This document shows, piece after piece, positions 42,820-53,855 of a stretch of DNA of 64,000 nt. Positions within the stretch are counted from its first letter, which is position 1; every line of letters begins with the position of its first letter. Source of the stretch: Heterohyrax brucei. Lineage: Eukaryota > Chordata > Mammalia > Hyracoidea > Procaviidae. A program made the position numbers and the translations under genes. The stretch covers positions 85,892,001 to 85,956,000 of the forward strand of contig CM053148.1 of NCBI GenBank assembly GCA_028571685.1, in the 5' to 3' direction. The notes below the pieces were generated by a model. That model was not told the DNA's origin, did no database searches, and was given only the letters and a program-made list of their open reading frames with translations.

Positions 42820-42957
42820 ATACCATGCCATCTGAGATCATAGCCACCGTACAGGACAGAGGAGAACTGCCCCCGGAAAGTTTCCAGGGAGCCTCTGGCA
42901 GATTTGAATGGCTGACCTTCTGGTTAGCAGCCGTAGCCCTTAGCCACTGTGGTTTCT
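42820..42957 (-). mobile_element. AfroSINE, minus strand
   Basis: ACCATGCCATCTGAGATCAT, GGACAGAGGAGAACTGCCCC, TTCTGGTTAGCAGCCGTAGC, CCACTGTGGTTTC. Confidence 0.85.
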
Positions 42958-43009
42958 ATAAGCTGAATTGACACACTAGCAGTGGACTTGGCTTGGTTTT
43001 GTCTCAGCC

Positions 43010-43235
43010 TAGAGGGCTGATCTTCCAGCACTACATTGGACAACATTCTGCTGTGGTCCACAGGATTTCCACTGGCTAACTTTTGGAAGTGGATCACCAG
43101 GCTTTTCCTTGTATCCTGTCTTAGTCTGAAACCTATCCACCGTGGGTGACTGCTAATATTTGAAATACCTGTGGTATAGCTTCCAGAATCACAGCAACAC
43201 ACAAGCCACCACAAGATGACAAACTAACATCTCTG
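43010..43235 (-). repeat. Afrotherian SINE-like repeat, minus strand
   Basis: AGGGCTGATCTTCCAGCACT, TTTTGGAAGTGGATCACCAG, ACCGTGGGTGACTGCTAATA, GGTATAGCTTCCAGAATCAC. It is the same family as 36,170-36,640. It starts right after an AfroSINE. Confidence 0.6.
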
Positions 43236-43974
43236 TGTTGGACAGATGTAATAGATCTTGGTTTTGTTGAGATCTAAATTATCCTCTTGAACTCAGAGAC
43301 CTGCCTTGGAGAAGGGAGTTCATGGGGTTTAAGTCATGGGTAACCCTGGCAGCTGTAATTTCTGCCAACGTTTCTTTAGGATTCTGTTCCCCTTCTCCCA
43401 CTCTTGACATCAGGCTTTGTGTAAAGAAAGAGTGACAAAAGGAAATTCATTTACTCTACCCAGGACTGGATTCCCCCGAGGCTCTAATTGTCCATTGTTG
43501 CTGCCTGTCACCTCATAACTTGGCATTGTGTGTGCGCTACTTGTGCCAAGATAGCACAGCCTGGCTGTGCCTGGTGGCCGTTGGACTAGTTCTGACACCT
43601 TGTTGACTCGCTGTCCCCAAGAAGGAAGCTCCAGAGTGGGTCAAGTCATGGTCACAGCAGCAACAGTGTATGTTCACGGGGAGCATGGCAAACTGCTAAT
43701 CTCACCGTAAATGAGGGGAGCCACCTTTCCCCAGAATCAAACATATCAGTTAGAGGACGTATTGACATTGAGTTTATCGTCTGTGTAGGTAAAGTCTGCG
43801 AAGTAGGCATTGTTTCAGGTCTTTGCTTGGGCAAGGTGAAACCTGGCTTTCAAACATGACCTTTTATAAGTCACACCTCTGTAAACACTGATAGCTACCG
43901 AAGTAGGAGAGACGCTGAAAAATCATTGAGCATGTATTTATAATTTCACTTATTCCACGAAGTGCAATGAGTGT

Positions 43975-44165
43975 AAAATCCCGTTGCCACAGACGCGGTG
44001 CTGGCTGATGGTGATCCTGCAGGACAGAACTGTCCCGTAAGGTTCCCAGCACTGTGCTCTTTACAGAAAAGCGGACTGCCGTATCTTTCTCCTGTGGAGT
44101 GGCTGGTGGATTCGAACTGCCATCCTTTTGGTTAGTAGCCGAACACTTTAACTGCTACATCACCC
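43975..44165 (-). mobile_element. AfroSINE, minus strand, with an internal insert
   Basis: AAAATCCCGTTGCCACAGAC, CCTGCAGGACAGAACTGTCC, GGCTGGTGGATTCGAACTGC, TTTTGGTTAGTAGCCGAAC. It carries about 40 extra bases in the middle. Confidence 0.75.
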
Positions 44166-44210
44166 ACCCACTGCCGTTGAGTCCATTCTGACTCTCAGCA
44201 TCAGTGAGTG
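44166..44210 (-). mobile_element. AfroSINE tail fragment
   Basis: CCCACTGCCGTTGAGTCCAT and TCTGACTCTCAGCATCA directly follow the previous copy. Confidence 0.6.
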
Positions 44211-44455
44211 CCCCTTAATTTGTCTAAACAGGGTGATAATTCTCATAAAAATGCACTTGCTATACTTGAAAAGACTTTCCTAAAATGACTTTTTACAAAT
44301 TGGCTGCTTTTTAAGCTTAGGAGAGTTTTGTCAGAAGTAATCGTAGTATGAGCTCCTGGTTCTTGGGCTATGGGGGGGCGAGGGAAGTGCTAGGCCCAGG
44401 GATCTGTTTCAGAAGGCTTCCTGTGGATGCTGAGGTTTAAGAACTATTAACTGGA

Positions 44456-44592
44456 ACCAAGTGCACTGCCTTCAGCAGGTTCCAGCTCATAGCGACTCCA
44501 CAGGACGGAGTAGAACTGCCTTGTCAGGTTTTCAGGGAGCACCTGGGGGATTTAGACTGCCAGCTTTTCAGTTAGCAGCCATAGCTGGTAAC
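44456..44592 (-). mobile_element. AfroSINE, minus strand
   Basis: GTGCACTGCCTTCAGCAGG, CCACAGGACGGAGTAGAACT, TTCAGTTAGCAGCCATAGCT. The head end is truncated. Confidence 0.85.
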
Positions 44593-45182
44593 AGTGGCTT
44601 TAGCTCACAAAAAATACCTGTTAGAAAACTCACTGCAAGAGAAGATGAGTTCCTGACGAAAGCCCTCTCCTTCTGGAACACACAGGCGTTTTCTTTCCCT
44701 CATCAAAATGAGAGGAACAGCATTGACTCGTGTCAGCTAAATGAAGGAACAGGAAATAGGATCCCCCAAGCCTTTTTATTTATCTCTGAAATAGGTGCCC
44801 CAAAATATTTTTATGTGGTTGCTAAGTAGCTTTGTTTGTTGTCTTCTTTTCACAGTCTCTTATATGATTTGAATTTTAGAAATACATGGCCTTTTTTGGT
44901 TATGTTTTTCTAATTCTGTCAAGAGATGCCAAACCAGCGGTTGCAGCTCCCAAGTGCTTTTCTCAGCGTGCTGCCTTGGTTTCTTCTCTTAGCCTTTACA
45001 GGACTCGGCAATCCCCAGCAGGGAAGGAGTCCCCCGGGCCAGTTTCCTGGTGATGTTTTTCTTGGCTTGCAATTTTCATTTCTAATTGAAATATTTCTAG
45101 TCAAAGGATATAAAGTAGGAGTTTTCACTTGAGTTAAAAAAAGGGCAACATAAGCTACTTTTCAAACAACAACATACATTAA

Positions 45183-45302
45183 AAAATGTATATAAAATAT
45201 ATATAAAAATCTGTAAAATAGATTTGAAAAGTACATTTAGTATAGATTAAATATATATAAAAATGTGTAAGTATATATAAAATAGATTTGGAAAGTACAT
45301 TT
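45183..45302 (+). repeat. AT-rich imperfect tandem duplication
   Basis: Two units share ATATATATAAAAAT, AAAATAGATTTG and AAAGTACATTT, the second slightly longer. They lie in A/T-rich intron DNA. Confidence 0.7.
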
Positions 45303-45406
45303 GTTTTCATAGCAACCTTAAGAACCTAGTCATTGTTTGGTCTCTTGTCGAATACTGAGGTCCCTCAAAGGAGCCCCAGGTTCCTTAGAAAACCAGTGTT
45401 CTAAGG

Positions 45407-45568
45407 AGTGACCCTGGTAGCATATTTGTTAGGTGCTGTGGCTGCAGGCAAAAAGTGCCGTAGTTCAGACCACCATGTGCTCCTTAGAAACTCCAGCGGG
45501 CAGTTCTACTCTGTCCTGTAGGGTCGTTATGAGTTGGCATTGAATCAGCCACAGCAGGTTTGGTTTTT
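45407..45568 (+). mobile_element. AfroSINE, plus strand
   Basis: GTGACCCTGGTAGCATATTT, GTTAGGTGCTGTGGCTGC, GTTATGAGTTGGCATTGAAT, CAGGTTTGGTTTT. Confidence 0.85.
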
Positions 45569-45585
45569 CTTTCTCAGGGGTTATT

Positions 45586-45664
45586 TAGGAGTCTCGTGGT
45601 CTCACATGTAGAGTTGCTATGAGTCAGAGTCAACTCCACTGCAGTGAGTTTGGCTTTGGTTTGG
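45586..45664 (+). mobile_element. AfroSINE tail fragment
   Basis: GTCTCGTGGTCTCACATG, TTGCTATGAGTCAGAGTCAA, GAGTTTGGCTTTGGTTTGG. The middle is deleted. Confidence 0.65.
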
Positions 45665-45668
45665 ATAG

Positions 45669-45842
45669 CAAAAGCAGTTAGGTGCTTCAAAGTCAGGTGT
45701 TCAAGCTCATCCACAGGATGAGAAGACAGATTGGGCGATCTGCTTCCGAAAGATCACACTTGAAAACCCTGTGCAGCAGTTCTCCCCTGCACAGGTGGGG
45801 TCCCCATGAGTCAGAATCAACTGGATGAAAACCAGCAACAGC
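45669..45842 (+). mobile_element. AfroSINE long variant, plus strand
   Basis: CAGTTAGGTGCTTCAAAGTC, GGCGATCTGCTTCCGAAAGA, CCCCATGAGTCAGAATCAAC, ending AACCAGCAACAGC. Confidence 0.7.
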
Positions 45843-46599
45843 AGAGAGAGTGGGATGGTGTGTGATTTGTCAGAGAAAGGGCACTCTAGTGCCTTTACGA
45901 TCCAGCAGTTGAAGACGGACATTCCTGTGTGTCATGGAGCCAAGACTTGAATCTAGTTGAAACTTTGTTTTTCAGAAAATAACTAGCTTCTGTTCTGGGT
46001 CCTGCAAGTTGCTCCAAGACTAGGATCAAGGAGATGTCAGGACAAACATTTTCACAGTAGCTTTGGTGACTAGTTGAATATGTGAAGTGTTGTAAACAAA
46101 CTGCCCTTTCAAAGTCCATGTTTTGAAATTACTTATGGATCCAGTTGGTTCAGGTGCTGAAGATGAATTATAGAAGTTAGACTCTTGTTTAAAACGTCCA
46201 CTTTTCCTTAGGGACAAGACATCCTCAGTAACCTTTCAGAGAGCCTAAACAAGGCTGTACCTATTTTAAAAAATAAATTCCCTAGAGCCTGATGGTTTGA
46301 GAATGGAATAGACTCATTAAATCATTTATTTTTATAAGATTAGTCTCGATTGCATTTCATATTCTTTTTATTAGGGGTGTGTGTATGTGTGTGTGTGCAC
46401 ACATGTGTTTTCAGAAAGTGTCTTGCAGGATGAGAGGACGACAGATATGTTTGTGGCAAAATGATTTCTGAGGCACAATTTTGGATATTCCTATAAAGAG
46501 GTCTCTGCTGTTTCTTCCCAGGGAGTATGCAAAACACTCCTGGTTTCCTAAATCTGAGAAGTTGAAGTCTAGGATGAGCAAGAGGGCGTTAAAGACTGA

Positions 46600-46951
46600 A
46601 ATTACCTGTATCCAAAATACCTGTTTTAAATCTTAATCGCTTTGTCCTTGGCTATAACCTTTTTCAGGAATGGGCTGCTTCTGTTATGCTAATGAAGATG
46701 ATTAATCCATCTCTTTTGTAATATAAAAGAAATGAGCAAGAACAGAGATGAGGAAGATAGATGCCAAACCAAATGGAGATTTCCCAGAAGCAGAAGCTCG
46801 AAGAGAAAGACCTTCAAGAGCCAACAGAGAAAGCCTTCCCCTAAAGTTGCTGTGCCCTGAATTCAGACTTCACGTGTTCTAAACTGTGAGGAAATAAAGT
46901 TCTATTTGTTAAAGCCACTCCCTTGTATTTCTATTATACTTGTACTAGTTA
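46600..46951 (+). mobile_element. Fossil MaLR-like LTR, 3' part
   Basis: TGTTATGCTAATGAAGATGA, AAAGCCTTCCCCTAAAGTTG, GAGGAAATAAAGTTC, TAAAGCCACTCCCTTGTA. It is the same LTR group as the element at 1,262. Confidence 0.6.
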
Positions 46952-46965
46952 ACGAAGAAAGGTCT

Positions 46966-47428
46966 TTTAGTCATCCAGTCTTGCTGTAACAGAAACACCA
47001 CACGCCGATGGGCTTTAACAAAGAGATTATTTTCTCACAGTAAAAGAGGCTAAGAGGCCACATTCAGGGCACTGGCTCCACCAGGGGAAGGCTTTTTATT
47101 GGTGGGTTTGGAGGAAGGTGCTTCTTGCCAGTCTTCCCCTGGACTGGGAGCTTCTGAGTCGCAGGGACCCTGTGTCCAAAGCACACACTCTACTCCTGAA
47201 ACTGCCTTCTTGGTAGTTTGTGGTCCAGATTCAGCCTGTTTCCCTTTCTTCACATAGAAAGGAATAGCCTCAAGACACAGGACAGTCTTAGAGACTGAGT
47301 CCTGCTCTTTTAAGGTAACCACTGCCCATTCTCCCTCATTAACATCACAGAGGCATTACTGGGAATCCTGGTCCAGCCAAATCACAGCACTCATTTCATT
47401 TTTGGGAGACACAATTCAATCCATGATA
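46966..47428 (-). mobile_element. Fossil MaLR-like solo LTR
   Basis: TTTTAGTCATCCAGTCTTGC, AACAGAAACACCACACGCCG, TTTTGGGAGACACAATTCAA then TCCATGATA. It lies 15 bp from an LTR of the same group in the opposite orientation. No internal genes are seen. Confidence 0.7.
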
Positions 47429-48074
47429 GAGGGTAAGGCTGGTTGGTGCCTGCTCTACCAGTGTCTTCTCGATAAGGCTTGTCTGTAACCTCTCAGTGAA
47501 TCTAGATAAGTGAAGATACTTCAGTTAATTAAAGATGAGTTTGAGATACTAGCTGTGTCTGTTATCTTTTCTTGCTAGTTTGTGTTTTTTTTCCTGCTGT
47601 CTGACTATGGAAATTGCAAGTAAAAACTGGGGGGGATTAAAATGAGAAGAGGTCCTTGAAAAGTAATAGGATTGAATTTGCCTGAAGTTGAGAAAACTCT
47701 TCTGGGTTGGCATGTTTTGTCATAGTTCTTGACTTACTGGTAGGAAGCAGGATAACATTGGATTCCTTATGTTGGATGTGTAGTTGAATGTCTTTAAGTT
47801 ATGAACGTCATTCGTATAATGTGACTGGTTTCAAACCCTGTCTGCTTCCTGAGTTTGTATTTACTCTGATTGGTGGCAAGGTCTTCAATTCCTGAGTGAG
47901 ATGATCCAGCGCTGCCGTACAGATAATCACATTAGAAAGCATTAGCTACCTGATACACTGTGTACCTGAGGAGGTATTTCTAATCCTGGCTTTATGATTA
48001 AGAGTAGCAGACAGGATAATTATAATAAGAGATCACATCTCGTACTGTCTCCCTTGGAAGTGTGTAAACGTTGT
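47429..48074. other. Intron DNA, no feature recognised
   Basis: About 650 bp with no repeat that I recognise. Confidence 0.4.
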
Positions 48075-48600
48075 CATTGTTAGCTGCCTTTGGAGTCCCT
48101 CTGGCTCATGGCAACCTCAGGCACGGAAAAGAGAAAGTTACTTGGTCTAGTACCATCCCCCTGATTGGCTATGGATCAGATGGCAGGTGTCCACAGGGTT
48201 ATCATTGGCTGATATTCAGATGTAGACCATCAGTCCTATTTTTCTAGTCCTTCTTTGTCTAGAAAACCAAAAACCAAACCCACTGCCATCTAGTCACTGC
48301 TGACTCATAGCGACCCTATAGGACAGAGTGGAACTGCCCTGTAGAGTTTCCAAGGAGCATCTGGCCAATTTGAACTGCCAACTTTTTAATTAGCAGCCGT
48401 AACACTTAACCACTAGGCCACCAGGGTTTCCTCTTAGTCTGGGAAGCTTCACTGGAACCTGTTCAGTGTCCTGACAGTGTATGAGCTTCCAGTGACAGAT
48501 GGATGCTGGCTACGTATTTGGTGCATTGGCAGGGAAACAAAGCTGGGTCTCCCACATGGAAGGTGAGAACTGCTGTTGAACCACCGTGGGCCTCTTTAGT
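48075..48600 (-). mobile_element. tRNA-Gly-headed SINE, split by an AfroSINE
   Basis: The left part (GTTAGCTGCCTTTGGAGTCC, ATTGGCTGATATTCAGATGT) and right part (TTAGTCTGGGAAGCTTCACT, CAAAGCTGGGTCTCCCACAT, ACTGCTGTTGAACCACCG) flank a minus-strand AfroSINE at 48,270-48,431. Confidence 0.8.
48270..48431 (-). mobile_element. AfroSINE nested in another SINE
   Basis: CCAAACCCACTGCCATCTAG, CATAGCGACCCTATAGGACA, TTAATTAGCAGCCGTAACAC, CCACCAGGGTTTCC. It is close to consensus. Confidence 0.95.
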
Positions 48601-48604
48601 ATGA

Positions 48605-48749
48605 CAAAACCCATTGGCGGTGAGTGAACTCCAACTCATCCTGACCTTATAGGAAACCCACTAGGTTTCCAAGGAGTGAATGGTGGATTCGAACCGTCTA
48701 CTTTTTGGTTAGCAGCTGAACTCTTAACCACTGTACCACCGGGGCTCTT
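48605..48749 (-). mobile_element. AfroSINE, minus strand
   Basis: AAAACCCATTGGCGGTGAGT, GGTGGATTCGAACCGTCTAC, CTTAACCACTGTACCACCGG. About 20 bases of the middle are missing. Confidence 0.9.
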
Positions 48750-49492
48750 AGAACAGGTCAGAGTACTTTAAAAATGTTAGGAGGTGGGATACTATTGCAC
48801 ACAGACGAGATTTGATGAAATGCTAATGTAGTAGAAGATTTTGACTGAGAATTTGTTTTGTTAGAAGAGGAGTGGTAAAAAGTTGGCCTTAAATTTGTGT
48901 GGATACTTTAGATGCTGGGAAACATTTAGGTCAAAAGAAATTTCAGGTTGTCTTTATCCTAAGAAAATGGTCAGTAGTTTTGGGGGGAGGAAATCTTTAT
49001 AAATCCGGTGCTAAAATCTGCAGTCCTATTTTGAATTTAGGCTTATTCACCAAGCCAAGCCAGCCAAGTGCCAACGAGTCGGATCTGACTCATGGCCAAA
49101 GATTTTACAAAATGGTCATGGAGATCTGTCTTGTCCCTGTTCTGGGGTAGGGGAGGGGTGCTGAAGGAAAGAATGACTCGGTATTTTCCTATGGACTCAC
49201 ACGTAAAAATTTCTGTGAAAAGTGAATGATTTTTTTTAAAAAAGAAATGCAAATCAGAGCTCAAAACACTCCTGTTTCTGAAGATGGCCTTTATCGTCTT
49301 TGCACCTTTAAAACACAGTGCTTGATTACCTATTTAAATTAGTGATGTGGCTGTTCACATCACATAATCAACTGTAAAGTGCGGGAGATCCTGACTGAAA
49401 CTGTGCATGTCACACCTTATTGTCCCTACCCTTTTCACCTCTTGGAAACTCTTCAATAAATTGGTTTGATTTCCTCCACTAAATTGTTTCAT
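48750..49492. other. Intron DNA, mostly unassigned
   Basis: Only a SINE tail scrap is recognised (49,050-49,098: CCAAGCCAGCCAAGTGCCAA, CGAGTCGGATCTGACTCATG). Confidence 0.4.
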
Positions 49493-49985
49493 ATCTTAGT
49501 TATCCGGTGCTACTGTAACAGAAATACCGCATGAGTGGCTTTAGCTCACAGCAATTTGTTGTCTCACAGTTTTGGAGGCTATCCAAATTCAAAGCCACTG
49601 TTGTGAGTCAAGTCCGACTCATAGCAGTCCTACAGACAGGGTAGAATTGACCCACGGATTTTCCAGGGAGCCCCTGGTTGATTCATACTGCCACCCTTTG
49701 TGGTTAGAAGCGGCAGCTTTCTCTCTCTGTTGGCTCTTCACAGAAAGTCCTTGTCTGTTCTGTTTCTTGGTGATCGTCATGTCAAGGGGTGTCCCCCTGT
49801 CTCTGGATTGCTCACTGGCTTGTGTAATCCCTTTTATGTCTCAAGATTAGTTTGAGACACACCCCACGATGATATTATTGTCTCGTTATGATAATAAAGA
49901 ACGCATTCCTAAATGGCATTATAACTGCAGGCATAAAATAGTAACAGTATACCCTGACATTGAAATTATAGCCACCCCTCCCCCG
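49493..49985 (-). mobile_element. Fossil MaLR-like LTR carrying a SINE
   Basis: TATCTTAGTTATCCGGTGCT, AACAGAAATACCGCATGAGT, CTCACAGTTTTGGAGGCTA, then after the SINE TCTCTGTTGGCTCTTCACAG and GTGTCCCCCTGTCTCTGGAT. The right end is uncertain. No internal genes are seen. Confidence 0.6.
49592..49715 (-). mobile_element. AfroSINE inside an LTR
   Basis: GCCACTGTTGTGAGTCAAGT, CAGGGAGCCCCTGGTTGATT, TTGTGGTTAGAAGCGGCAGC. The head is truncated. Confidence 0.85.
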
Positions 49986-50240
49986 AGAAAAAGGCAAGAG
50001 GTAAACCGAGGCTTAAATTAATGGGCAGAATAACCTCTTCTTGAAGCTTCGGGTAAATAGAACACTCTTCTAACTCTGATTCCTATAGTGATTGATTTGG
50101 AAATGTAGGGATCTTCTCTGTATTGTTCCTTGGATGTCAAGGAGGCTGATATTGAGAATGTTTTTTTCTTAACTTCTTAAATAAGTTTTAGGCTAACAGA
50201 AAAATTGCAAAGATAGTTCAGTGAGTTTCCATATACTCCA

Positions 50241-50390
50241 CCAAACCCATTGCCACTGAGTGAATTCCTAGCGACTCTATGGGACAGTAGAACTGCCCCC
50301 TGGATTTTCCAAGGAGTACCTGGTGGATTTGAACTGCTGACCTTTTGGGTAGTTGCTCTAGCAGTTAACCACTATATGACAAGGGTTTCC
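50241..50390 (-). mobile_element. AfroSINE with likely target duplication
   Basis: CCAAACCCATTGCCACTGAG, GTACCTGGTGGATTTGAACT, TATATGACAAGGGTTTCC. The flanks TTTCCATATACTC (50,227) and TTTCCATATGCTC (about 50,386) resemble each other, and the TTTCC may belong to the SINE end. Confidence 0.9.
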
Positions 50391-50408
50391 ATATGCTCTA
50401 TACCTAAG

Positions 50409-50575
50409 TAAAAAAAAAAAAAAAAAAGCCTGTTGCCATCCAGATGATTCCAACTCGTAGAGACCCCAAAAGAGAGTAGAACTGTCTAGTAGGGTTTCAA
50501 AGGAGTGGCTGGTGGATTTGAACTGCTGTCCATGTGGTTAACAGCCATAGCTCTTAATCACTCTTAATCACTGCC
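50409..50575 (-). mobile_element. AfroSINE, minus strand, after an A run
   Basis: Preceded by an A run of about 19 bases. GCCTGTTGCCATCCAGATGA, GGCTGGTGGATTTGAACTGC, TGGTTAACAGCCATAGC, with a duplicated CTCTTAATCA near the head end. Confidence 0.85.
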
Positions 50576-50773
50576 AGCCAAGCACAGAGGTTTAGATTTA
50601 CCACATGTATTTTGAGGGAGCACAGTGCAGTCTATACCATTTCATATTTATTATTAAAGAATATTTTAAAGAGTATGTTAGGATGATACTTCTTAGAATG
50701 GGTAAAATATGGACTAGAAGCTGAACCAAACCTGTAAGTCATCATAGGTTATGAAAACCTGCTTTCCCTCCAT

Positions 50774-51010
50774 GTTGTTGCTAGGTGCTGTCAAGTTGGT
50801 TCTGACTCACAGTGACGTTGTGGAGCACAGAACAGAACACTGCTGGTCCTTCACCATCCGCATGGTCTTTCGTTTTTTGAGCCCAGTGTTGAGGCAGCTG
50901 TCTCATTCAGTCTTGCTAAGGTGCTTGCTCTTTTTTGCTGACACTCTGCCAACTGTGATGTCCTGACTGGTCCCTGATAACACATTCAAAGTACATAGAA
51001 CAAAGTTGTG
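50774..51010 (-). mobile_element. RTE LINE 3' end, minus strand
   Basis: GTTGTTGCTAGGTGCTGTCA, AGTTGGTTCTGACTCACAGT, AACAGAACACTGCTGGTCC, ACTGGTCCCTGATAACA. Confidence 0.8.
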
Positions 51011-51629
51011 CCATGCTAACTTTAGCAAGACTTTGGAAATTCTTTTTTTGGCATCAGAGAAGTGGCTTTGTAGATGTGTGAAGTCTGAGTCAATGACGTT
51101 CACAGATCAGGGCTGGCAAGAGAGATTCCTTAACCATGTCAGAGCTCTGTTTCAGTGGAGGAAAATGTTCTTAACGTTGCTTCTGACTGATTCGATGTTA
51201 AAAGGGAAGTGGGAATGTTTTCCTTTATTCTGTTTATTGATCAGTTTGCCTAGCTAGAAATATTGAGGGCAAGATTGTACACCTAATTCATAGTCTAGTA
51301 ATTTTATCTCCTTAGTAATAGTAATGAATAATTAAGACATTCAAAATTATTCTAGATCTAGTAACAGACAAACATTAAATCAGGACTAAAATTGAGACAT
51401 TGGCAAATGTGTTAATAAAAGATTGCCTATGCAATATTAATAGGTTCCTTCCTAAGGACACTGATTACTCAGGAGCTGTCACTTTCTTCTTCTCTTGGCC
51501 ATTGAATTTCAGCAATGAAGTGCATTTACTTGATTTTTAGTGAAGGATACATAAAAGCAGGAAGACCATTTACCCAATTATTTATCTTTTATTTCAGATA
51601 ATACCAACGTTTTTTAAAAATAGAATACC
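51011..51629. other. Intron DNA, no feature recognised
   Basis: About 620 bp, AT-rich, no recognised repeat. Confidence 0.4.
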
Positions 51630-51975
51630 TTATTTTTTATAAGTTATTTATATAGCAGAACATACACCAATTTAACAGTTTCTGCATGTACAATGTTTAA
51701 TGGTGATCATGGTCTTTAAATTGTGTGACTATTTTAACTCACCTTTTCCAAACTGATTCTCCTTACTCACTGAAACTCACTGCCCACTTGGCTTGCTGTC
51801 TAACTTTTCAAGTTGCTATTGTCAATTTGACACCACATAGTTCTTTAAAAGAGCACAGGGTTCAAGGCAGACATTCAGTAAAACCAATTCTTTAATAACA
51901 TTTTGATCCTTTTGATCTTTGGACTGACATTTGGAATTTGAGACAGACTCCAAAGGAGGTCTCTGTTTTGAATCC
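51630..51975 (-). mobile_element. L1 3' end fragment, antisense
   Basis: ACACCAATTTAACAGTTTCT, TGGTGATCATGGTCTTTAAA and AGTTCTTTAAAAGAGCACAG parallel the piece at 26,940-27,190. No coding part. Confidence 0.5.
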
Positions 51976-52309
51976 ACTTGGATTATTTTATGGAGAAATG
52001 ATTTTAAAACTTCTAAAATTCTGTGTTCTATAACTTAATGTACTGATTGTTTTCCAACTCAGTTGATTTCATTTTATCTGGTGTTTGGAGGTTCGTTGGC
52101 AGCAGATTCATGATTTATGGAGATAGGTGTATGCTAAGTAAACATTTAGATGAGAGGCCAGTATACTGCAAAATGAAAGTGCAGTGTCCTGTGGTATTTC
52201 AGGAATCAGGGAGATATTTTTGTTTTAGGAAACGGTTTTAGAAAGGAAGAACTACATTGATTTCTTAACAAGGGGCCCTCTCTGTCTTGGACTTTTCATT
52301 TTGTGTATT

Positions 52310-52437
52310 TGTAGCTGAGCGCTATGGCTGGCTGTTAATCAAAAGGTTGGCAATTTGAATCAGCCAGGCGCTTCTTGAAAACTGTCCTATAAGGTCACAG
52401 TAAGTCGGAACTGACTAGACAGAAGTGGGTTTTAAGG
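52310..52437 (+). mobile_element. AfroSINE, plus strand, shortened
   Basis: GGCTGTTAATCAAAAGGTTG, AATCAGCCAGGCGCTTCTTG, AGTAAGTCGGAACTGACTAG. The middle is deleted. Confidence 0.85.
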
Positions 52438-52739
52438 GTTTAGTTGTTAGAATATCTGAAAGGTGTTAAGGTACGGAGCAAAACTCAGGCATAAGGTATA
52501 TGTAACATCAATTTAATTGTTTGCTTCTGAAGCTCCATCATTTTGGGTGAGCTTCAGCGACTATCTATGAGGCATTCTTACCATGCCAAAGCAATTTTGT
52601 TTTGTGTTTTTTTGTTTTGGGGTAACTGTTTCTATTTACAAGATTAGGTCTTTATGTAGTGACAGGGTTAAATGGATGGATGATTTGTCATCTAAAGATT
52701 ATTTATATCTGTTTACTATGGCAAGAAGTTGTTTTGTTT

Positions 52740-53285
52740 TCATGGTTTAAGAAAATAGATGTTTTTTTGTGACCAGAAGAACCAGATAGTGCCCAGCTAC
52801 CACCAGAGACAGCTGTGATGGGGCACACAATGTTCAGTCCCTGTGGCAACACAAAGAAAAGAGGGTAGAGCTCAAGAACTCTACTAAAAGCCCACAGCTG
52901 ATGGTCCACTGGCCTGGGGGATCCCTTGGAAACATGACCCTTACACCTGCTGCTTCCCTTGTCTAGAAAACACTAGTGAAGTCAATTCTTGGGACAAAAA
53001 TGGACTGGACTTAGGGACACAATATGACCATATGGTGTGTGGTCTTTATGGTTCTGTGCATTTATAGGATGCTGTCCTACAGTCTTTTTCTAGATGGGAG
53101 AGAAGAGGGTGGAGAGGAGGGGACAGGAGCTTGTTAAAGAGGATACGACAAGTTTAAAATGAAAAGGAGGAAGATGCTGTCATGTGACAAGGAGAGCAGA
53201 AGGAGCTGCAGATAGGCAGGCATGTAAAATGGATTTGAATTGTATACGTGCACTTAATCACTGTTAAAAAGAAATAAAATAGATG
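52740..53285 (+). repeat. Unnamed interspersed family, copy 2
   Basis: GTGACCAGAAGAACCAGATA, AGAGGGTGGAGAGGAGGGGA, GTCATGTGACAAGGAGAGC, AAGAAATAAAAT end. The order matches copies at 3,062 and 60,215, but this copy is the most diverged. Confidence 0.35.
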
Positions 53286-53330
53286 TCTTCTTTATGGGCA
53301 TTTTCTTAGGTAGATAAATCTGATTTCATA

Positions 53331-53487
53331 TAAAACCCGGTAGCATACTGGGTAAGTGCTGTAGCTGCTGACCAAAAAGTGGGCAGTTCAGATCCACCAT
53401 CTGCTCCTTGGAAACTCTTTGGGAAAGTTCTACTCTGTCCTATAGGGTCTCCGAATCAGAATCCACTTGCTGGTAATGGGCTCGGTG
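53331..53487 (+). mobile_element. AfroSINE, left half of a tail-to-tail pair
   Basis: AAAACCCGGTAGCATACTGG, AAAAAGTGGGCAGTTCAGAT, CTATAGGGTCTCCGAATCAG, GGGCTCGGTG. It abuts the inverted copy that starts 4 bases later. Confidence 0.9.
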
Positions 53488-53490
53488 TTT

Positions 53491-53638
53491 TGCCTTCAAG
53501 TTGATTCCCACTCACAGTGACCCTCTAAGACAGAATAGAACCGCCCCAACAGAGCTTCCAAAGAGTGCCTGGCGGATTTGAACTACCAACCTTTTGGTTA
53601 GCAGCTGTAGCACTTAATCACTATGTCACGTGGGTTTC
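53491..53638 (-). mobile_element. AfroSINE, right half of a tail-to-tail pair
   Basis: GCCTTCAAGTTGATTCCCAC, GTGCCTGGCGGATTTGAACT, GTTAGCAGCTGTAGCAC, TGTCACGTGGGTTTC. Confidence 0.9.
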
Positions 53639-53671
53639 TGGTTTTATATTTAGTGTAATAAATTCCTAGAT

Positions 53672-53855
53672 GGCACTGGACTGCTAACTGGAAGGTTGGA
53701 CAGTCAAGTCCACCTAGAGGTGCCTTGGAGGAAAAACCTTTAGGGATGTCCTTCCAAAAAAAATCAGCCTTTGAAAACCCTGCAGAACACCCTTCTACTC
53801 TGGCACACATGGGGTCCTCATGAGTCAGAATCCATCTGACAGCAACTGGTTGGCT
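53672..53855 (+). mobile_element. AfroSINE long variant, plus strand
   Basis: GACTGCTAACTGGAAGGTTG, AAAATCAGCCTTTGAAAACC, CATGAGTCAGAATCCATCTG. Confidence 0.7.
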
